From JBCBCP01 sp038530575 (GTDB lineage: Bacteria > Pseudomonadota > Alphaproteobacteria > Rhodobacterales > Rhodobacteraceae), in the NCBI GenBank assembly GCA_038530575.1, contig JBCBCP010000006.1, positions 62,001-126,000 of the forward strand: a stretch of DNA of 64,000 nucleotides. Reading direction: 5' to 3'. The notes beneath the pieces are model-generated. The model was not told the origin of the DNA. It saw only the letters and a program-made list of their open reading frames with translations, and searched no databases. The position numbers and the translations under genes were made by a program. This document shows positions 50,440 to 58,563 of this stretch, piece after piece (position 1 is the stretch's first letter; each line of letters begins with the position of its first letter).

Positions 50440-51813
50440 TTAAAGGCTGCGTACGTTGGGGTTGCGCCAAGACTTTGCGGGCTCAATCAGCAGCTCTGTC
50501 AGCGCCCAGACCAGCGCATCCACACGGTCAGGCGATCCAGTGCCTTCAAAGCCGCGCGGGCTCATCTGCACCATCTGGTCCTCCAGTGCGCCAAGGCCGC
50601 GCACATGGGCCACCCGGCCCTGCTCGTAGAGCGCCGCCACCGGCTCGGCACGTGCCACCTTGCCCCGGCTCGCATGCACCGCCTTGAACGGAATGTGCGG
50701 ATCTAGCCCCCGCACAACCGTCTCCACCATCTCACCGCCCTGATTGACTTCGGCCACCAGCCGTTCGGCGCCGTGCGTGTGAAACGCATCAATCGCCGCC
50801 TGCGCCCAGCGCGCCGGGGACGCGCCCTGCACCGTCGCATCCGCTAGAACGATGGCCCGCCAATCGGCCGGCGGACCCTTTGTGATGGCACCCGCGACAA
50901 CGATACCGCATTCATCCGACGCCTTGCCCGAGGTGGCCGCCGGATCAACCGCCACAACAATTCGGTCCAGATCAGGGATGTCGGTCACCCGCCCCTTCTC
51001 AAGCATCGCTGCCGTCCAAAGGGCGCCTTCGATGTCTGCAAGCAAGACACCTTCCAATTCCTGACGTCCAAGGCGCGTACCCGCATATCGCGCCTGCACC
51101 TCTTCTAGAAAGGACGCGGCGAGGTTGGCCTTGTTGGCCGACGTCGGCGCGTGGGTCTGAACCGTCGACTGCAAATCCAGCAATCGCTTTAGAACACCAA
51201 CATTACGCGGTGTAGTCGTCACACACACCCGTGGATGATGACCAAGCCGCAACGCAAATTGCAGCTGGTTCCACGTTTCTTCGGCCTTCTTCCACTTTGC
51301 AAGCTCATCAACCCAAGCCGCATCAAACTGCGGGCCGCGCAGTGCTTCTGGGTCATGCGCGGAATACACGGCTGCTGTTGCGCCATTGGGCCATACCAGG
51401 CGTTTGCGCCCCGCCTGCCATTCCGGGCGCCGGTCTGGCGGGCAACATGCAAGGATGCCGCTGTCCCCAAAGACCATGACCTCGCGCACCTGATCGACCG
51501 TTTCGCCGACCAAGGCGACCCTGCTGCACGCGCCCTTGTCCCAGGGCAGCGCCCCTTCGACCTGCGCGCGCACCCATTCTGCGCCCGCACGGGTCTTGCC
51601 CGCACCGCGCCCGCCAAGAACCACCCATGTGCGCCAATCACCCACCGGTGGCAGTTGGTGTTCCATGGCCCAAAATTCAAAAACAAAAGGGAGGGCGGCA
51701 AGCCCGCCGCCCTCCGTAAGTTCATTCAGAAACGCGTTGCGCTCCGCCACAGTCAGCGAGGCGATCAAGGCGGCAGCGGACCTCTTCCCGGGCCGCGGTA
51801 ATGTCAAGGACAT
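50440..51813 (-). CDS. g2: GTA g2, terminase large subunit
   Basis: A 457-residue packaging ATPase/nuclease. Walker A is LGGRGAGKTRAG (about 66-77) and the Walker B region is FDAAWVDELAKWKK. The C-terminal RNase H-like nuclease has VVAVDPAATSGKASDECGIV with metal-binding Asp and a late acidic SPDRVDALVWALTEL. It packages host DNA by headful. The start at 51813 (MSLTLPRPGKRS) has GGAGGG upstream and lies inside the 3' end of g1, a 92-bp overlap. Confidence 0.96.
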   Translation of the reverse strand: MSLTLPRPGKRSAAALIASLTVAERNAFLNELTEGGGLAALPFVFEFWAMEHQLPPVGDWRTWVVLGGRGAGKTRAGAEWVRAQVEGALPWDKGACSRVALVGETVDQVREVMVFGDSGILACCPPDRRPEWQAGRKRLVWPNGATAAVYSAHDPEALRGPQFDAAWVDELAKWKKAEETWNQLQFALRLGHHPRVCVTTTPRNVGVLKRLLDLQSTVQTHAPTSANKANLAASFLEEVQARYAGTRLGRQELEGVLLADIEGALWTAAMLEKGRVTDIPDLDRIVVAVDPAATSGKASDECGIVVAGAITKGPPADWRAIVLADATVQGASPARWAQAAIDAFHTHGAERLVAEVNQGGEMVETVVRGLDPHIPFKAVHASRGKVARAEPVAALYEQGRVAHVRGLGALEDQMVQMSPRGFEGTGSPDRVDALVWALTELLIEPAKSWRNPNVRSL

Positions 51814-52057
51814 CGCGTTGCCCTCCGTAGGTTCGGATGCCGTCATCAATCTTGTTCTCCAGTCTGAGAAGCAGATCCACCGACCGGTCCAATCGGGCCG
51901 CCCGGTTTTTCAGTTCGGTTTCATCAAGATCCTCCCCAGTTTCGAGCCCTTTCCGGGTCTCGGCGACTTTGCGTCTAAGTTCGGCAATTTGAGCGTGAAC
52001 CGCGATTAACGTGTCCTTGGCCCGCTCAATCCCGTCGTCCGGGGACTGTTTTGTCAT
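51722..52057 (-). CDS. g1: GTA g1, terminase small subunit
   Basis: A 111-residue, highly charged helical protein: MTKQSPDDGIERAKDTLIAV, then a coiled coil (HAQIAELRRKVAETRKGLET) and LDETELKNRAARLDRSVDLL. It matches the TerS encoded first in RcGTA clusters by position, size and helical pattern. Its last 30 codons overlap the start of g2. There is a weak GAG Shine-Dalgarno. The region upstream holds a terminator hairpin and a candidate promoter. Confidence 0.88.
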   Translation of the reverse strand: MTKQSPDDGIERAKDTLIAVHAQIAELRRKVAETRKGLETGEDLDETELKNRAARLDRSVDLLLRLENKIDDGIRTYGGQRDVLDITAAREEVRCRLDRLADCGGAQRVSE

Positions 52058-52108
52058 GTACTGCTCGATAGCCTTTCTTGTTGCCTGGGAAACTCAGCCA
52101 GAAACATG

Positions 52109-52141
52109 AAAAAAGCGGCACCCGATCGAACGGGGCCGCTT
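52109..52141 (-). terminator. Intrinsic terminator between mltG and GTA g1
   Basis: On the minus strand AAGCGGC-CCCG-TTCGAT-CGGG-T-GCCGCTT (52141-52113) forms an 11-bp stem with one bulge, followed by a T-run (52114-52109). It lies 110 bases after the mltG stop and 52 bases before the g1 start, so it can end the fabF-mltG transcript. If the GTA promoter lies upstream of it, it would also act in the GTA leader. Confidence 0.8.
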
Positions 52142-52168
52142 AACTTCAGTCATCCTAGCTTGAAACAA

Positions 52169-52197
52169 GTACTACCCTAAGGCGTACGCAAAGTCAA
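52169..52197 (-). promoter_or_regulatory. Candidate GTA promoter
   Basis: On the minus strand TTGACT (52197-52192) and TAGTAC (52174-52169) are spaced by 17 bp. The -35 matches five of six consensus bases; the -10 matches three. A transcript would start near 52162 and meet the terminator hairpin about 20 bases later. GTA expression in relatives depends on regulators such as GafA, so a weak core promoter is plausible. The call is tentative. Confidence 0.35.
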
Positions 52198-52250
52198 GCT
52201 GTCTCTACTTAGCGTCAGGCCGCCAAGCGCACGCCTGCCTTACCAAAATC

Positions 52251-53417
52251 CTAATCAGAGCCGCTTTGCGCCGCCCGTTCCGCCTCGATCTGACGCCAAA
52301 CAGCGACATTACGATTATGCTCGGCCAATGTCTCCGCAAAGGCGTGACCTCCCGTCCCGTCCGCCACGAAAAAGAGGTACGGCGTTGTGTCGGGATTGGC
52401 TGCAGCTTCCAAACTCGCGCGGCCCGGGTTGGCAATCGGCGTCGGCGGCAGACCGTCGATCACGTAGGTGTTCCAAGGCGTCTCCGCGCGCAGTTCGGAC
52501 CGGCGCAACCCGCGCCCCAAGACGCCCTGCCCCCGCGTGATACCGTAAATCACCGTCGGGTCTGTCTGCAGCCGCATGCCTTGATTCAACCGGTTCACAA
52601 ACACGCTCGAAACCTGCCGACGTTCGTCGGCCACACCGGTTTCCTTCTCGATGATCGAGGCCAGCGTGATCAGGTCCTCGGGGCTATCGATCGGCAGGTC
52701 AGGATCACGACCCTCCCAAGCAGCCGCAACAAGGATCTCCTGCGCAGACGCCATCCGGGCGATAACATCGGCACGGTCATCACCTTGACGGACCTCATAG
52801 CTGTCGGGGGCCAGCGCGCCTTCCGGGGGCAGCTCGGCCACCTCACCTTCCAAAATGTCCATGCCCTTCAGGCTTTCGACCACCTGCCACGAGGTCACGC
52901 CCTCGGCCAAGGCAATGCGGAACCGCGTATCACCTTGCGCTTTCTTCTCTTCATAAAGCGCCGGAACTTCGTCCTGCCCAGCGACAAATTCCGCGCGCTC
53001 TACAAAACGGTTCGTGGCCGGGTCCAGCTCACGCACCTGCACACTCAGTCGGTTCACGCCCACGCGGTAGACCACTTCGGTCCCGCACGTGCTGGCCCCG
53101 CCGCGGGTCACGATATCGACGATCTCTTCCATCGACGCGCCGGGTTCAATCAGGAACGATCCCGCCTTCAAATCCTGCGTCTTGTCCGCGTAATCCGCGC
53201 CCATCCGAAAGATCGAAGCCGAACTGACCGCCCCTTGCCGCTCAAGGTCCGCCGAAACGCGCCGCATGTTCGATCCGCGATCGACCTGCAGGCAAATCGC
53301 GTCACTCAGGGGGCCAGCGTTCTCATATTGCCCGCGCCCCCACAGGATCACGCCGCCCAGCACGAACAGTGCAACCACCAGAAACGTCAAAGCGTTGGAC
53401 GCGATGCTGCGCCACAT
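52251..53417 (-). CDS. mltG: Endolytic murein transglycosylase MltG (YceG)
   Basis: Inner-membrane lytic transglycosylase that cleaves nascent glycan strands and sets their length. The 388 residues have an N-terminal TM helix at about 9-27 (ALTFLVVALFVLGGVILWG), a LysM-like segment and the YceG catalytic domain. The hallmark is LASIIEKETGVADERRQVSS, with catalytic Glu in IEKETG, followed by FVNRLNQGMRLQTDPTVIYG. It lies 5 bp after fabF in the common fabF-mltG operon. An intrinsic terminator follows. Confidence 0.97.
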   Translation of the reverse strand: MWRSIASNALTFLVVALFVLGGVILWGRGQYENAGPLSDAICLQVDRGSNMRRVSADLERQGAVSSASIFRMGADYADKTQDLKAGSFLIEPGASMEEIVDIVTRGGASTCGTEVVYRVGVNRLSVQVRELDPATNRFVERAEFVAGQDEVPALYEEKKAQGDTRFRIALAEGVTSWQVVESLKGMDILEGEVAELPPEGALAPDSYEVRQGDDRADVIARMASAQEILVAAAWEGRDPDLPIDSPEDLITLASIIEKETGVADERRQVSSVFVNRLNQGMRLQTDPTVIYGITRGQGVLGRGLRRSELRAETPWNTYVIDGLPPTPIANPGRASLEAAANPDTTPYLFFVADGTGGHAFAETLAEHNRNVAVWRQIEAERAAQSGSD

Positions 53418-53422
53418 GGGCG

Positions 53423-54682
53423 TTACTCCACCTTGCCAAAGATCACGGACGCATTCGTGCCGCCAAAGCCGAACGAATTGGACAGCGCTACATTCACCTC
53501 ACGTTCGCGCTTGGCATTGGGCGCGAGATCAACGGGTGTCTCCACCGCAGGCGTTTCGAGGTTGATCGTCGGCGGACAGACCTGATCGCGGATTGCCAGG
53601 ATCGAAAAGATTGCCTCGATCGCACCTGCTGCCCCCAACAGGTGCCCCGTCGCCGACTTGGTCGAAGACATCGTGACCTTCCCCGCCGCGTCCCCAAGCA
53701 ACCGCTCAACCGCGCCCAGCTCGATCGTGTCCGCCATCGTGGAAGTGCCATGCGCATTGATGTAATCAATCGCGCTTGGCTCAAGACCGGCATTCTTCAG
53801 CGCAGCGCGCATCGACCGCTCGCCGCCCTCGCCATCTTCCGACGGCGCAGTGATGTGGTAGGCGTCACCCGACAGGCCATAGCCCAGAACCTCGGCGTAA
53901 ATCTTGGCACCGCGCGCCTTGGCGTGCTCATATTCTTCCAACACAACGATGCCCGCGCCCTCACCCATCACGAACCCGTCGCGGTCCGCGTCATAGGGAC
54001 GGCTGGCGCTCTTGGGGTCATCCGCACGCTTCGTGCTCAGCGCCTTGCAGGCATTGAACCCCGCGATGCCGATCTTGCAGATCGCCGCCTCCGCGCCGCC
54101 TGCAACCATCACATCTGCGTCGCCAAACATGATCAGCCGCGCGGCATCACCAATCGCGTGCGCACCCGTCGAACAGGCCGTCACCACCGAATGGTTCGGC
54201 CCCTTGAAGCCGTATTTGATCGACACCTGACCCGAGATCAGGTTGATCAGCGCCCCCGGCACAAAGAAAGGCGACACGCGCCGCGGCCCCTTCTCTTCCA
54301 TCATCACGGCCGTGTTCGCGATCGAATTCAGCCCGCCAATGCCCGATCCGATCAAAACGCCCGTGCGCTCAAGATCCTCAAGCGCCTCGGGTGCCCAGCC
54401 GCTGTCTTCAACGGCCTGCTGCGCGGCAGCGAGACCAAACATGATGAACGTATCGACCTTGCGCTGCTCCTTGGGCGGCATATAGGCATCCGCGTTGAAG
54501 GTGCCGTCCGTGCCATCCCCACGCGGCACTTCGCAGGCATAGGTCGTGGCCAGCCCCTCCGGGTCAAACTGCGTGATGGGGCCTGCGCCGGACTGCCCGT
54601 CCAGAATACGGCTCCAGCTTGCTTCGACCCCGTCCGCCAGCGGCGTGACCAGCCCCAGCCCGGTAACGACAACTCTGCGCAT
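53423..54682 (-). CDS. fabF: 3-oxoacyl-[ACP] synthase II
   Basis: Condensing enzyme for fatty-acid elongation, using malonyl-ACP. The 419 residues have the nucleophile Cys170 in VVTACSTGAHAIGDAA and the two catalytic His residues in INAHGTSTMADT and KSATGHLLGAAG. GFGGTNAS is near the C-terminus. The start at 54682 (MRRVVVTGLG) follows GAGGTGAG; a GTG at 54691 is the alternative. mltG follows by 5 bp. Confidence 0.97.
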   Translation of the reverse strand: MRRVVVTGLGLVTPLADGVEASWSRILDGQSGAGPITQFDPEGLATTYACEVPRGDGTDGTFNADAYMPPKEQRKVDTFIMFGLAAAQQAVEDSGWAPEALEDLERTGVLIGSGIGGLNSIANTAVMMEEKGPRRVSPFFVPGALINLISGQVSIKYGFKGPNHSVVTACSTGAHAIGDAARLIMFGDADVMVAGGAEAAICKIGIAGFNACKALSTKRADDPKSASRPYDADRDGFVMGEGAGIVVLEEYEHAKARGAKIYAEVLGYGLSGDAYHITAPSEDGEGGERSMRAALKNAGLEPSAIDYINAHGTSTMADTIELGAVERLLGDAAGKVTMSSTKSATGHLLGAAGAIEAIFSILAIRDQVCPPTINLETPAVETPVDLAPNAKREREVNVALSNSFGFGGTNASVIFGKVE

Positions 54683-54730
54683 GATGCTCACCTCGATGTA
54701 GAATTGGGGCCTCTTATCGTGGGGGCCCGC

Positions 54731-54759
54731 CCGTGTTCAAGACCGTGTTCAAGACCGTG
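54731..54759. repeat. Short tandem repeat, 12-bp unit
   Basis: CCGTGTTCAAGA occurs at 54731-54742 and 54743-54754 and is continued by CCGTG at 54755-54759, about 2.4 copies. It fills the gap between the fabF leader and the speB-like stop at 54761. Confidence 0.7.
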
Positions 54760-54760
54760 C

Positions 54761-55690
54761 CTACGACCTCTGGCCGGCAATCACGCCGATTACAGTGGTC
54801 AAAAGCTGCGCCGCCGTGCGCGCGCCAATCCCGTTCATGTCGGCATCAGGCTTGAATTCGACCATGGCAAAGCCCGCAATTCGCGACTTGGCCGCCACGC
54901 CCTGCACCAGCCTCACGACATCCCAATAACCCAGACCGCCGCCTGTCGGCGCGATGACAGCTGGCATGATCGACGGATCAAGCGCATCGACATCCAGACA
55001 GATGATCACGTCGTCCTTGGGCGGGATCGCGGCCAGCGCCACGGCCACCCCGCCGCGCCCGACATCATGGCCGGGCACCAATACGGCACCGTAGCGTTCA
55101 GCGGCCTTGAGCTCCTCGGCGCCCGCGCTGCCAATGCCGCGTTGGCCGATCTGCACGATGGTCTGCACATGTTTCATCTCGGAGGCGCGGCGCATGGTCG
55201 AGCTGAGCCCCATCTCCTCGCCCTCGAACTCGTCACGCCAGTCGATATGGGCATCGATCTGCAAAATATGCACCTCGCGGCCCTGATAGGCCTGAAGCAT
55301 CGGGATCGGCACGGAATCGTCGCCGCCCAGAACAACCGGCACGCCGCCTGCCTCCAGCACCGCATGCGTTGCGTTCCGAATACGCTGGCGCATCTCGTCC
55401 GCGTCCTCGGTGAAGGGCACGTTGCCCGCATCCTCCACCGCGACACCCACCGGCAGCACTCGGTCCCGCGTGTCGAAGTTCATCCTGTCGAATGCCCCCG
55501 CATCCGTCATCGAGCCTGCCCGGATCGCATCCGGCGCGCCCGCGCAATAAGGCCCCACCGACGGGTAAGGCGTCGCGCTGTCAGCGCCAAAAATCACCAC
55601 CTCGCCCGCCGGGGCCTCAAGATCACCGCCCGGCAGCCCCATGAACCGGTCAGAGGCACCACCGCCAAACAGGCTTTTCAGATCGCTCAT
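54761..55690 (-). CDS. Agmatinase/arginase-family ureohydrolase
   Basis: A 309-residue binuclear-metal ureohydrolase. Metal-site motifs are LGGDDSVPIP (122-124, with Asp125 where most members have His), QIDAHIDW (Asp146, His148, Asp150) and CLDVDALDPS (Asp233, Asp235). The family hydrolyses guanidino groups (agmatine, arginine, guanidinobutyrate and others); the substrate here is not certain and the first-ligand change argues for caution. The ATGA start-stop overlap couples it to the GNAT gene downstream. The pair sits between acpP and fabF. Confidence 0.88.
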   Translation of the reverse strand: MSDLKSLFGGGASDRFMGLPGGDLEAPAGEVVIFGADSATPYPSVGPYCAGAPDAIRAGSMTDAGAFDRMNFDTRDRVLPVGVAVEDAGNVPFTEDADEMRQRIRNATHAVLEAGGVPVVLGGDDSVPIPMLQAYQGREVHILQIDAHIDWRDEFEGEEMGLSSTMRRASEMKHVQTIVQIGQRGIGSAGAEELKAAERYGAVLVPGHDVGRGGVAVALAAIPPKDDVIICLDVDALDPSIMPAVIAPTGGGLGYWDVVRLVQGVAAKSRIAGFAMVEFKPDADMNGIGARTAAQLLTTVIGVIAGQRS

Positions 55691-56226
55691 GCCATCACTC
55701 CTTGTGGCGGGCTTTTTCGAAACATCAAATGTGCGGAGCCGTCTGGGCTGTCACGCAACCCCTTGTAGCCCAGCCGGTCCGCTACCGCCAAGGATCGCAC
55801 GTTGTCCCGCGCCACGACGCACACCAGTGGGCCCGTCACCACACGGTCAAACCAGTCATGCGCCGCCTGCGCTGCCTCGCGGCCATAGCCGGTGCCCTGA
55901 ACGTCGCGCGCCAGAACCCAGCCCGCCTCCGGGTAGACATCGAAATCTCCGCCCCAGCCCCGCGCAGCAAAGAAAAACCCGACATGACCCACCATCGCGC
56001 CAGCGCGGTGCGGCTCGATCGCCCATTGCCCAAACCCTGTGATCTGCCAATGTCCGGCATTGCGCAGAAAGGCGCCCCAGGCCTCCGACCGGCTGCGCGC
56101 GGGCACGCCGATATCGCTAACCACACCCGCGTCCGCCCAAAGCTCCGCATACCGGTCGAAGTCGGATGGCTTCATCGCCCGCAGCGTCAACCGCGCGGTG
56201 TTTATGGTTGGTATGACCCGGCTCAC
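55687..56226 (-). CDS. GNAT family N-acetyltransferase
   Basis: A 179-residue acetyltransferase of the RimJ/RimL-like group. The N-terminal TARLTLRAMKPSDFDRYAEL is typical; the CoA-binding loop is QGTGYGREAAQAAHDW, followed by the C-terminal NVRSLAVADRLGYKGLRDS. I place the start at the GTG at 56226, preceded by AGGGCGAG; a TTG at 56250 is possible. Its last codons overlap the upstream end of the ureohydrolase gene by 4 bp, so it is the first gene of a two-gene unit. Confidence 0.88.
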   Translation of the reverse strand: MSRVIPTINTARLTLRAMKPSDFDRYAELWADAGVVSDIGVPARSRSEAWGAFLRNAGHWQITGFGQWAIEPHRAGAMVGHVGFFFAARGWGGDFDVYPEAGWVLARDVQGTGYGREAAQAAHDWFDRVVTGPLVCVVARDNVRSLAVADRLGYKGLRDSPDGSAHLMFRKSPPQGVMA

Positions 56227-56301
56227 TGCTCGCCCTGCCTGTTTACCCAATTGTGCGGCAGGCAGCCCGCCCCGATCAATCCCTCGCAGCCCCGAGGCAA
56301 C

Positions 56302-56336
56302 AAAAAAGCGCTGGTCCCCGCGGGAACCAGCGCTTT
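56302..56336 (-). terminator. Intrinsic terminator after acpP
   Basis: A strong stem, AAAGCGCTGGT (56336-56326 on the minus strand) with ACCAGCGCTTT, and a GC-rich loop, is followed by a T-run (56307-56302). It lies 27 bases after the acpP stop and separates fabD-fabG-acpP from the GNAT/ureohydrolase pair. Confidence 0.88.
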
Positions 56337-56363
56337 AATTGGGCCAAATTGGCCGAAAAACGC

Positions 56364-56600
56364 TTAGGCGTCGGCGTCGTTGATGAACTTGACCGCGTCG
56401 CCGAAGGTCTGGATCGTCTCTGCGGCGTCGTCCGGGATCTCGATGCCGAACTCTTCTTCGAAGGCCATGACCAGCTCAACCGTGTCCAGCGAGTCAGCGC
56501 CCAGATCGTCGATGAACGATGCGCTCTCGGTCACTTTGTCTTCTTCCACACCAAGGTGCTCAACAACGATTTTCTTCACGCGGTCGGCGACGTCGCTCAT
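56364..56600 (-). CDS. acpP: Acyl carrier protein
   Basis: A 78-residue acidic carrier with the phosphopantetheine attachment Ser37 in DDLGADSLDTVELVMAFEEE. It carries growing acyl chains for fatty acid and phospholipid synthesis. The ATG at 56600 gives the canonical MSDVADRVKKIVVEHLGVEE. The reading frame remains open upstream but that part is non-coding. A strong intrinsic terminator follows. Confidence 0.98.
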   Translation of the reverse strand: MSDVADRVKKIVVEHLGVEEDKVTESASFIDDLGADSLDTVELVMAFEEEFGIEIPDDAAETIQTFGDAVKFINDADA

Positions 56601-56760
56601 GTCCAAATCCTCATTCCGTCCGGGCTTGCTCGCCCGTCTGTTGTTGGCCGCTCTGGGCCGGGTATGCCCCGCGGGGCGGCTTCCACCAGGGCGCGGGCTC
56701 CCGCCCCCCGGCTCAAAATCTGCGTGGCCTATAGCACACCTTGCCGCAATGGCAAGCGTC

Positions 56761-57498
56761 CTAGAGCATCGCCATTCCACCATTTACATGCAGCGTCGCG
56801 CCCGTGACGTAGCCCGCCTCGGGGCTGGCGAGATAAAGCGTTGCGGCAGCGATCTCGCCCGCCTCGCCCATCCGGCCCGCCGGGATTTGTCCCATGATTC
56901 CGGTCTTCTGATCATCGGTCAGCTTGTCGGTCATCGCGGTGGCAATGAAACCCGGCGCAATGGCGTTTACCGTGATGCCGCGGCTCGCGACCTCGTAGGC
57001 GAGGCTCTTGGACATGCCCACCATCCCGGCCTTTGACGCCGCATAGTTCGCCTGTCCCGGATTGCCTGTCGCGCCCACCACCGAAGAGATATTCACGATG
57101 CGGCCCCAGCGCGCCTTCATCATCCCGCGGATCGCGCCTTTGCACAGCTTCATCGTCGCCGTCAGGTTCACATCCAGTACGCTTTGCCATTCTTCGTCCG
57201 ACATGCGCATGAACAGGTTGTCGCGCGTGATCCCCGCATTGTTGACCAGGATATCAAGGCTGCCCATTGCCTCTGCCGCCTGCTTCGGCAAAGCCTCGAC
57301 GGCTGCCATGTCGCTCAGGTTGCAGGGAAGGACATGGGCACGTTCCCCAAGCTCGGCCGCCAGCGCCTCCAGAGGCTCTACCCGGGTCCCGCTCAGCCCC
57401 ACGGTCGCACCCGCGCTATGCATCACACGCGCAATCTCTGCCCCGATGCCACCGGATGCACCGGTCACCAAGGCGGCCTTTCCACTCAGATCAAACAT
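56761..57498 (-). CDS. fabG: 3-oxoacyl-[ACP] reductase
   Basis: NADPH-dependent SDR of the fatty-acid elongation cycle. The 245 residues have TGASGGIGAEIA near the N-terminus, NNAGITRDNLFMRMSDEEW, and the Ser-Tyr-Lys triad in NISSVVGATGNPGQANYAAS followed by KAG. GFIATAMTDKL and the C-terminal GATLHVNGGMAML are typical FabG. AGGAG lies seven bases before the chosen ATG (57498); an ATG at 57501 is adjacent. The start overlaps the fabD stop. Confidence 0.97.
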   Translation of the reverse strand: MFDLSGKAALVTGASGGIGAEIARVMHSAGATVGLSGTRVEPLEALAAELGERAHVLPCNLSDMAAVEALPKQAAEAMGSLDILVNNAGITRDNLFMRMSDEEWQSVLDVNLTATMKLCKGAIRGMMKARWGRIVNISSVVGATGNPGQANYAASKAGMVGMSKSLAYEVASRGITVNAIAPGFIATAMTDKLTDDQKTGIMGQIPAGRMGEAGEIAAATLYLASPEAGYVTGATLHVNGGMAML

Positions 57499-58433
57499 CA
57501 TGCTTCTCCTTTCATCGCGGCGACATCCTCGGGCGTGCCAACCTGCTTGGTCGCAACCGACCGGTCGATGCGCCGGATCATACCCGAAAGCGCCTTGCCC
57601 GCGCCAATTTCCCAAATCTCCGTCACGCCCTGCCCGGCCATCCAGGACACGCTTTCGCGCCAGCGGACCGACCCGGTGACCTGCTCAACCAGAAGCCCGC
57701 GCACCACATCGGCATCCGTGACCGCCTCGGCGCGCACATTGGCCACCAGCGGCACCGCAGGCGCGCTGATCTCGACCGCGGCCAAGGCCTCTGCCATCAC
57801 ATCAGCAGCGGGAGCCATGAGGCTGCAGTGAAACGGTGCGCTGACCGGCAACATGACCGCACGCTTGGCGCCGCGCGCTTTGGCAATCTCTACAGCGCGC
57901 TCCACGGCAGCCTTGTGGCCGGAGACAACGACCTGTCCGGGGTCATTGTCGTTCGCCGCCGCGCATACCTCGCCCTGCGCCGCCTCTGCCGCGACATCCG
58001 TGGCGGCCGCGAAATCAAGGCCCAGAAGCGCGGCCATGGCGCCCACACCAACCGGAACCGCCTCCTGCATCGCCCGCCCCCGCGTGCGCAGCAAGCGCGC
58101 GCAATCCGCCACGCTCAAGGCCCCGGCAGCCGCCAACGCCGAATACTCGCCCAGCGAATGGCCCGCGACAAAGGCTGCGCGATCCACGCCTATCCCCTCA
58201 GCCTCCAGCGCGCGCATCGCCGCGAGGGATGTCGCCATAAGCGCCGGCTGCGCGTTCTGCGTCAGGGTCAGCGTCTCGATCTCGCCCTCCCAGATCAGGT
58301 CACTCAGCTTTTCGCCCAGCGCATCGTCGACCTCGTCAAAGACAGACCGCGCCGCCGGATAGGCCTCGGCCAGCGCGCGGCCCATGCCAATCGCCTGCGC
58401 GCCCTGCCCCGGAAAAACAAATGCAATGCTCAT
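57498..58433 (-). CDS. fabD: Malonyl-CoA:ACP transacylase
   Basis: Loads malonyl groups onto ACP. The 311 residues have FVFPGQGAQAIGMGRALAEA at the start, the catalytic Ser93 in VAGHSLGEYSALAAAGAL, the catalytic His in PVSAPFHCSLM, and Gln in QNAQPALMA. The start at 58433 (MSIAFVFPGQG) has GGGGAG upstream. It is the first gene of fabD-fabG-acpP, divergent from the b561-YceI fusion gene. Confidence 0.97.
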   Translation of the reverse strand: MSIAFVFPGQGAQAIGMGRALAEAYPAARSVFDEVDDALGEKLSDLIWEGEIETLTLTQNAQPALMATSLAAMRALEAEGIGVDRAAFVAGHSLGEYSALAAAGALSVADCARLLRTRGRAMQEAVPVGVGAMAALLGLDFAAATDVAAEAAQGEVCAAANDNDPGQVVVSGHKAAVERAVEIAKARGAKRAVMLPVSAPFHCSLMAPAADVMAEALAAVEISAPAVPLVANVRAEAVTDADVVRGLLVEQVTGSVRWRESVSWMAGQGVTEIWEIGAGKALSGMIRRIDRSVATKQVGTPEDVAAMKGEA

Positions 58434-58563
58434 AAGGCTCCCCTTCTTTGGCCTCGCTCTACCCCGCGCGCAGACCCTCTGCAACGAGGCACAATGCATA
58501 AACCTTGCCTCGCGCGTGTTGACACCAACATCTACACATAACGCCAGATCTGAAAGGTCCCCC

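Noticed and set aside
37792..52057. Prophage
   Set aside because: There is no integrase, repressor, replication or lysis gene and no attachment-site repeats; gene content and order are those of a GTA.
53369..55768. 799-codon plus-strand open frame opposite fabF and the ureohydrolase
   Set aside because: Basic, His/Arg-rich shadow translation; the opposite strand carries clear enzymes.
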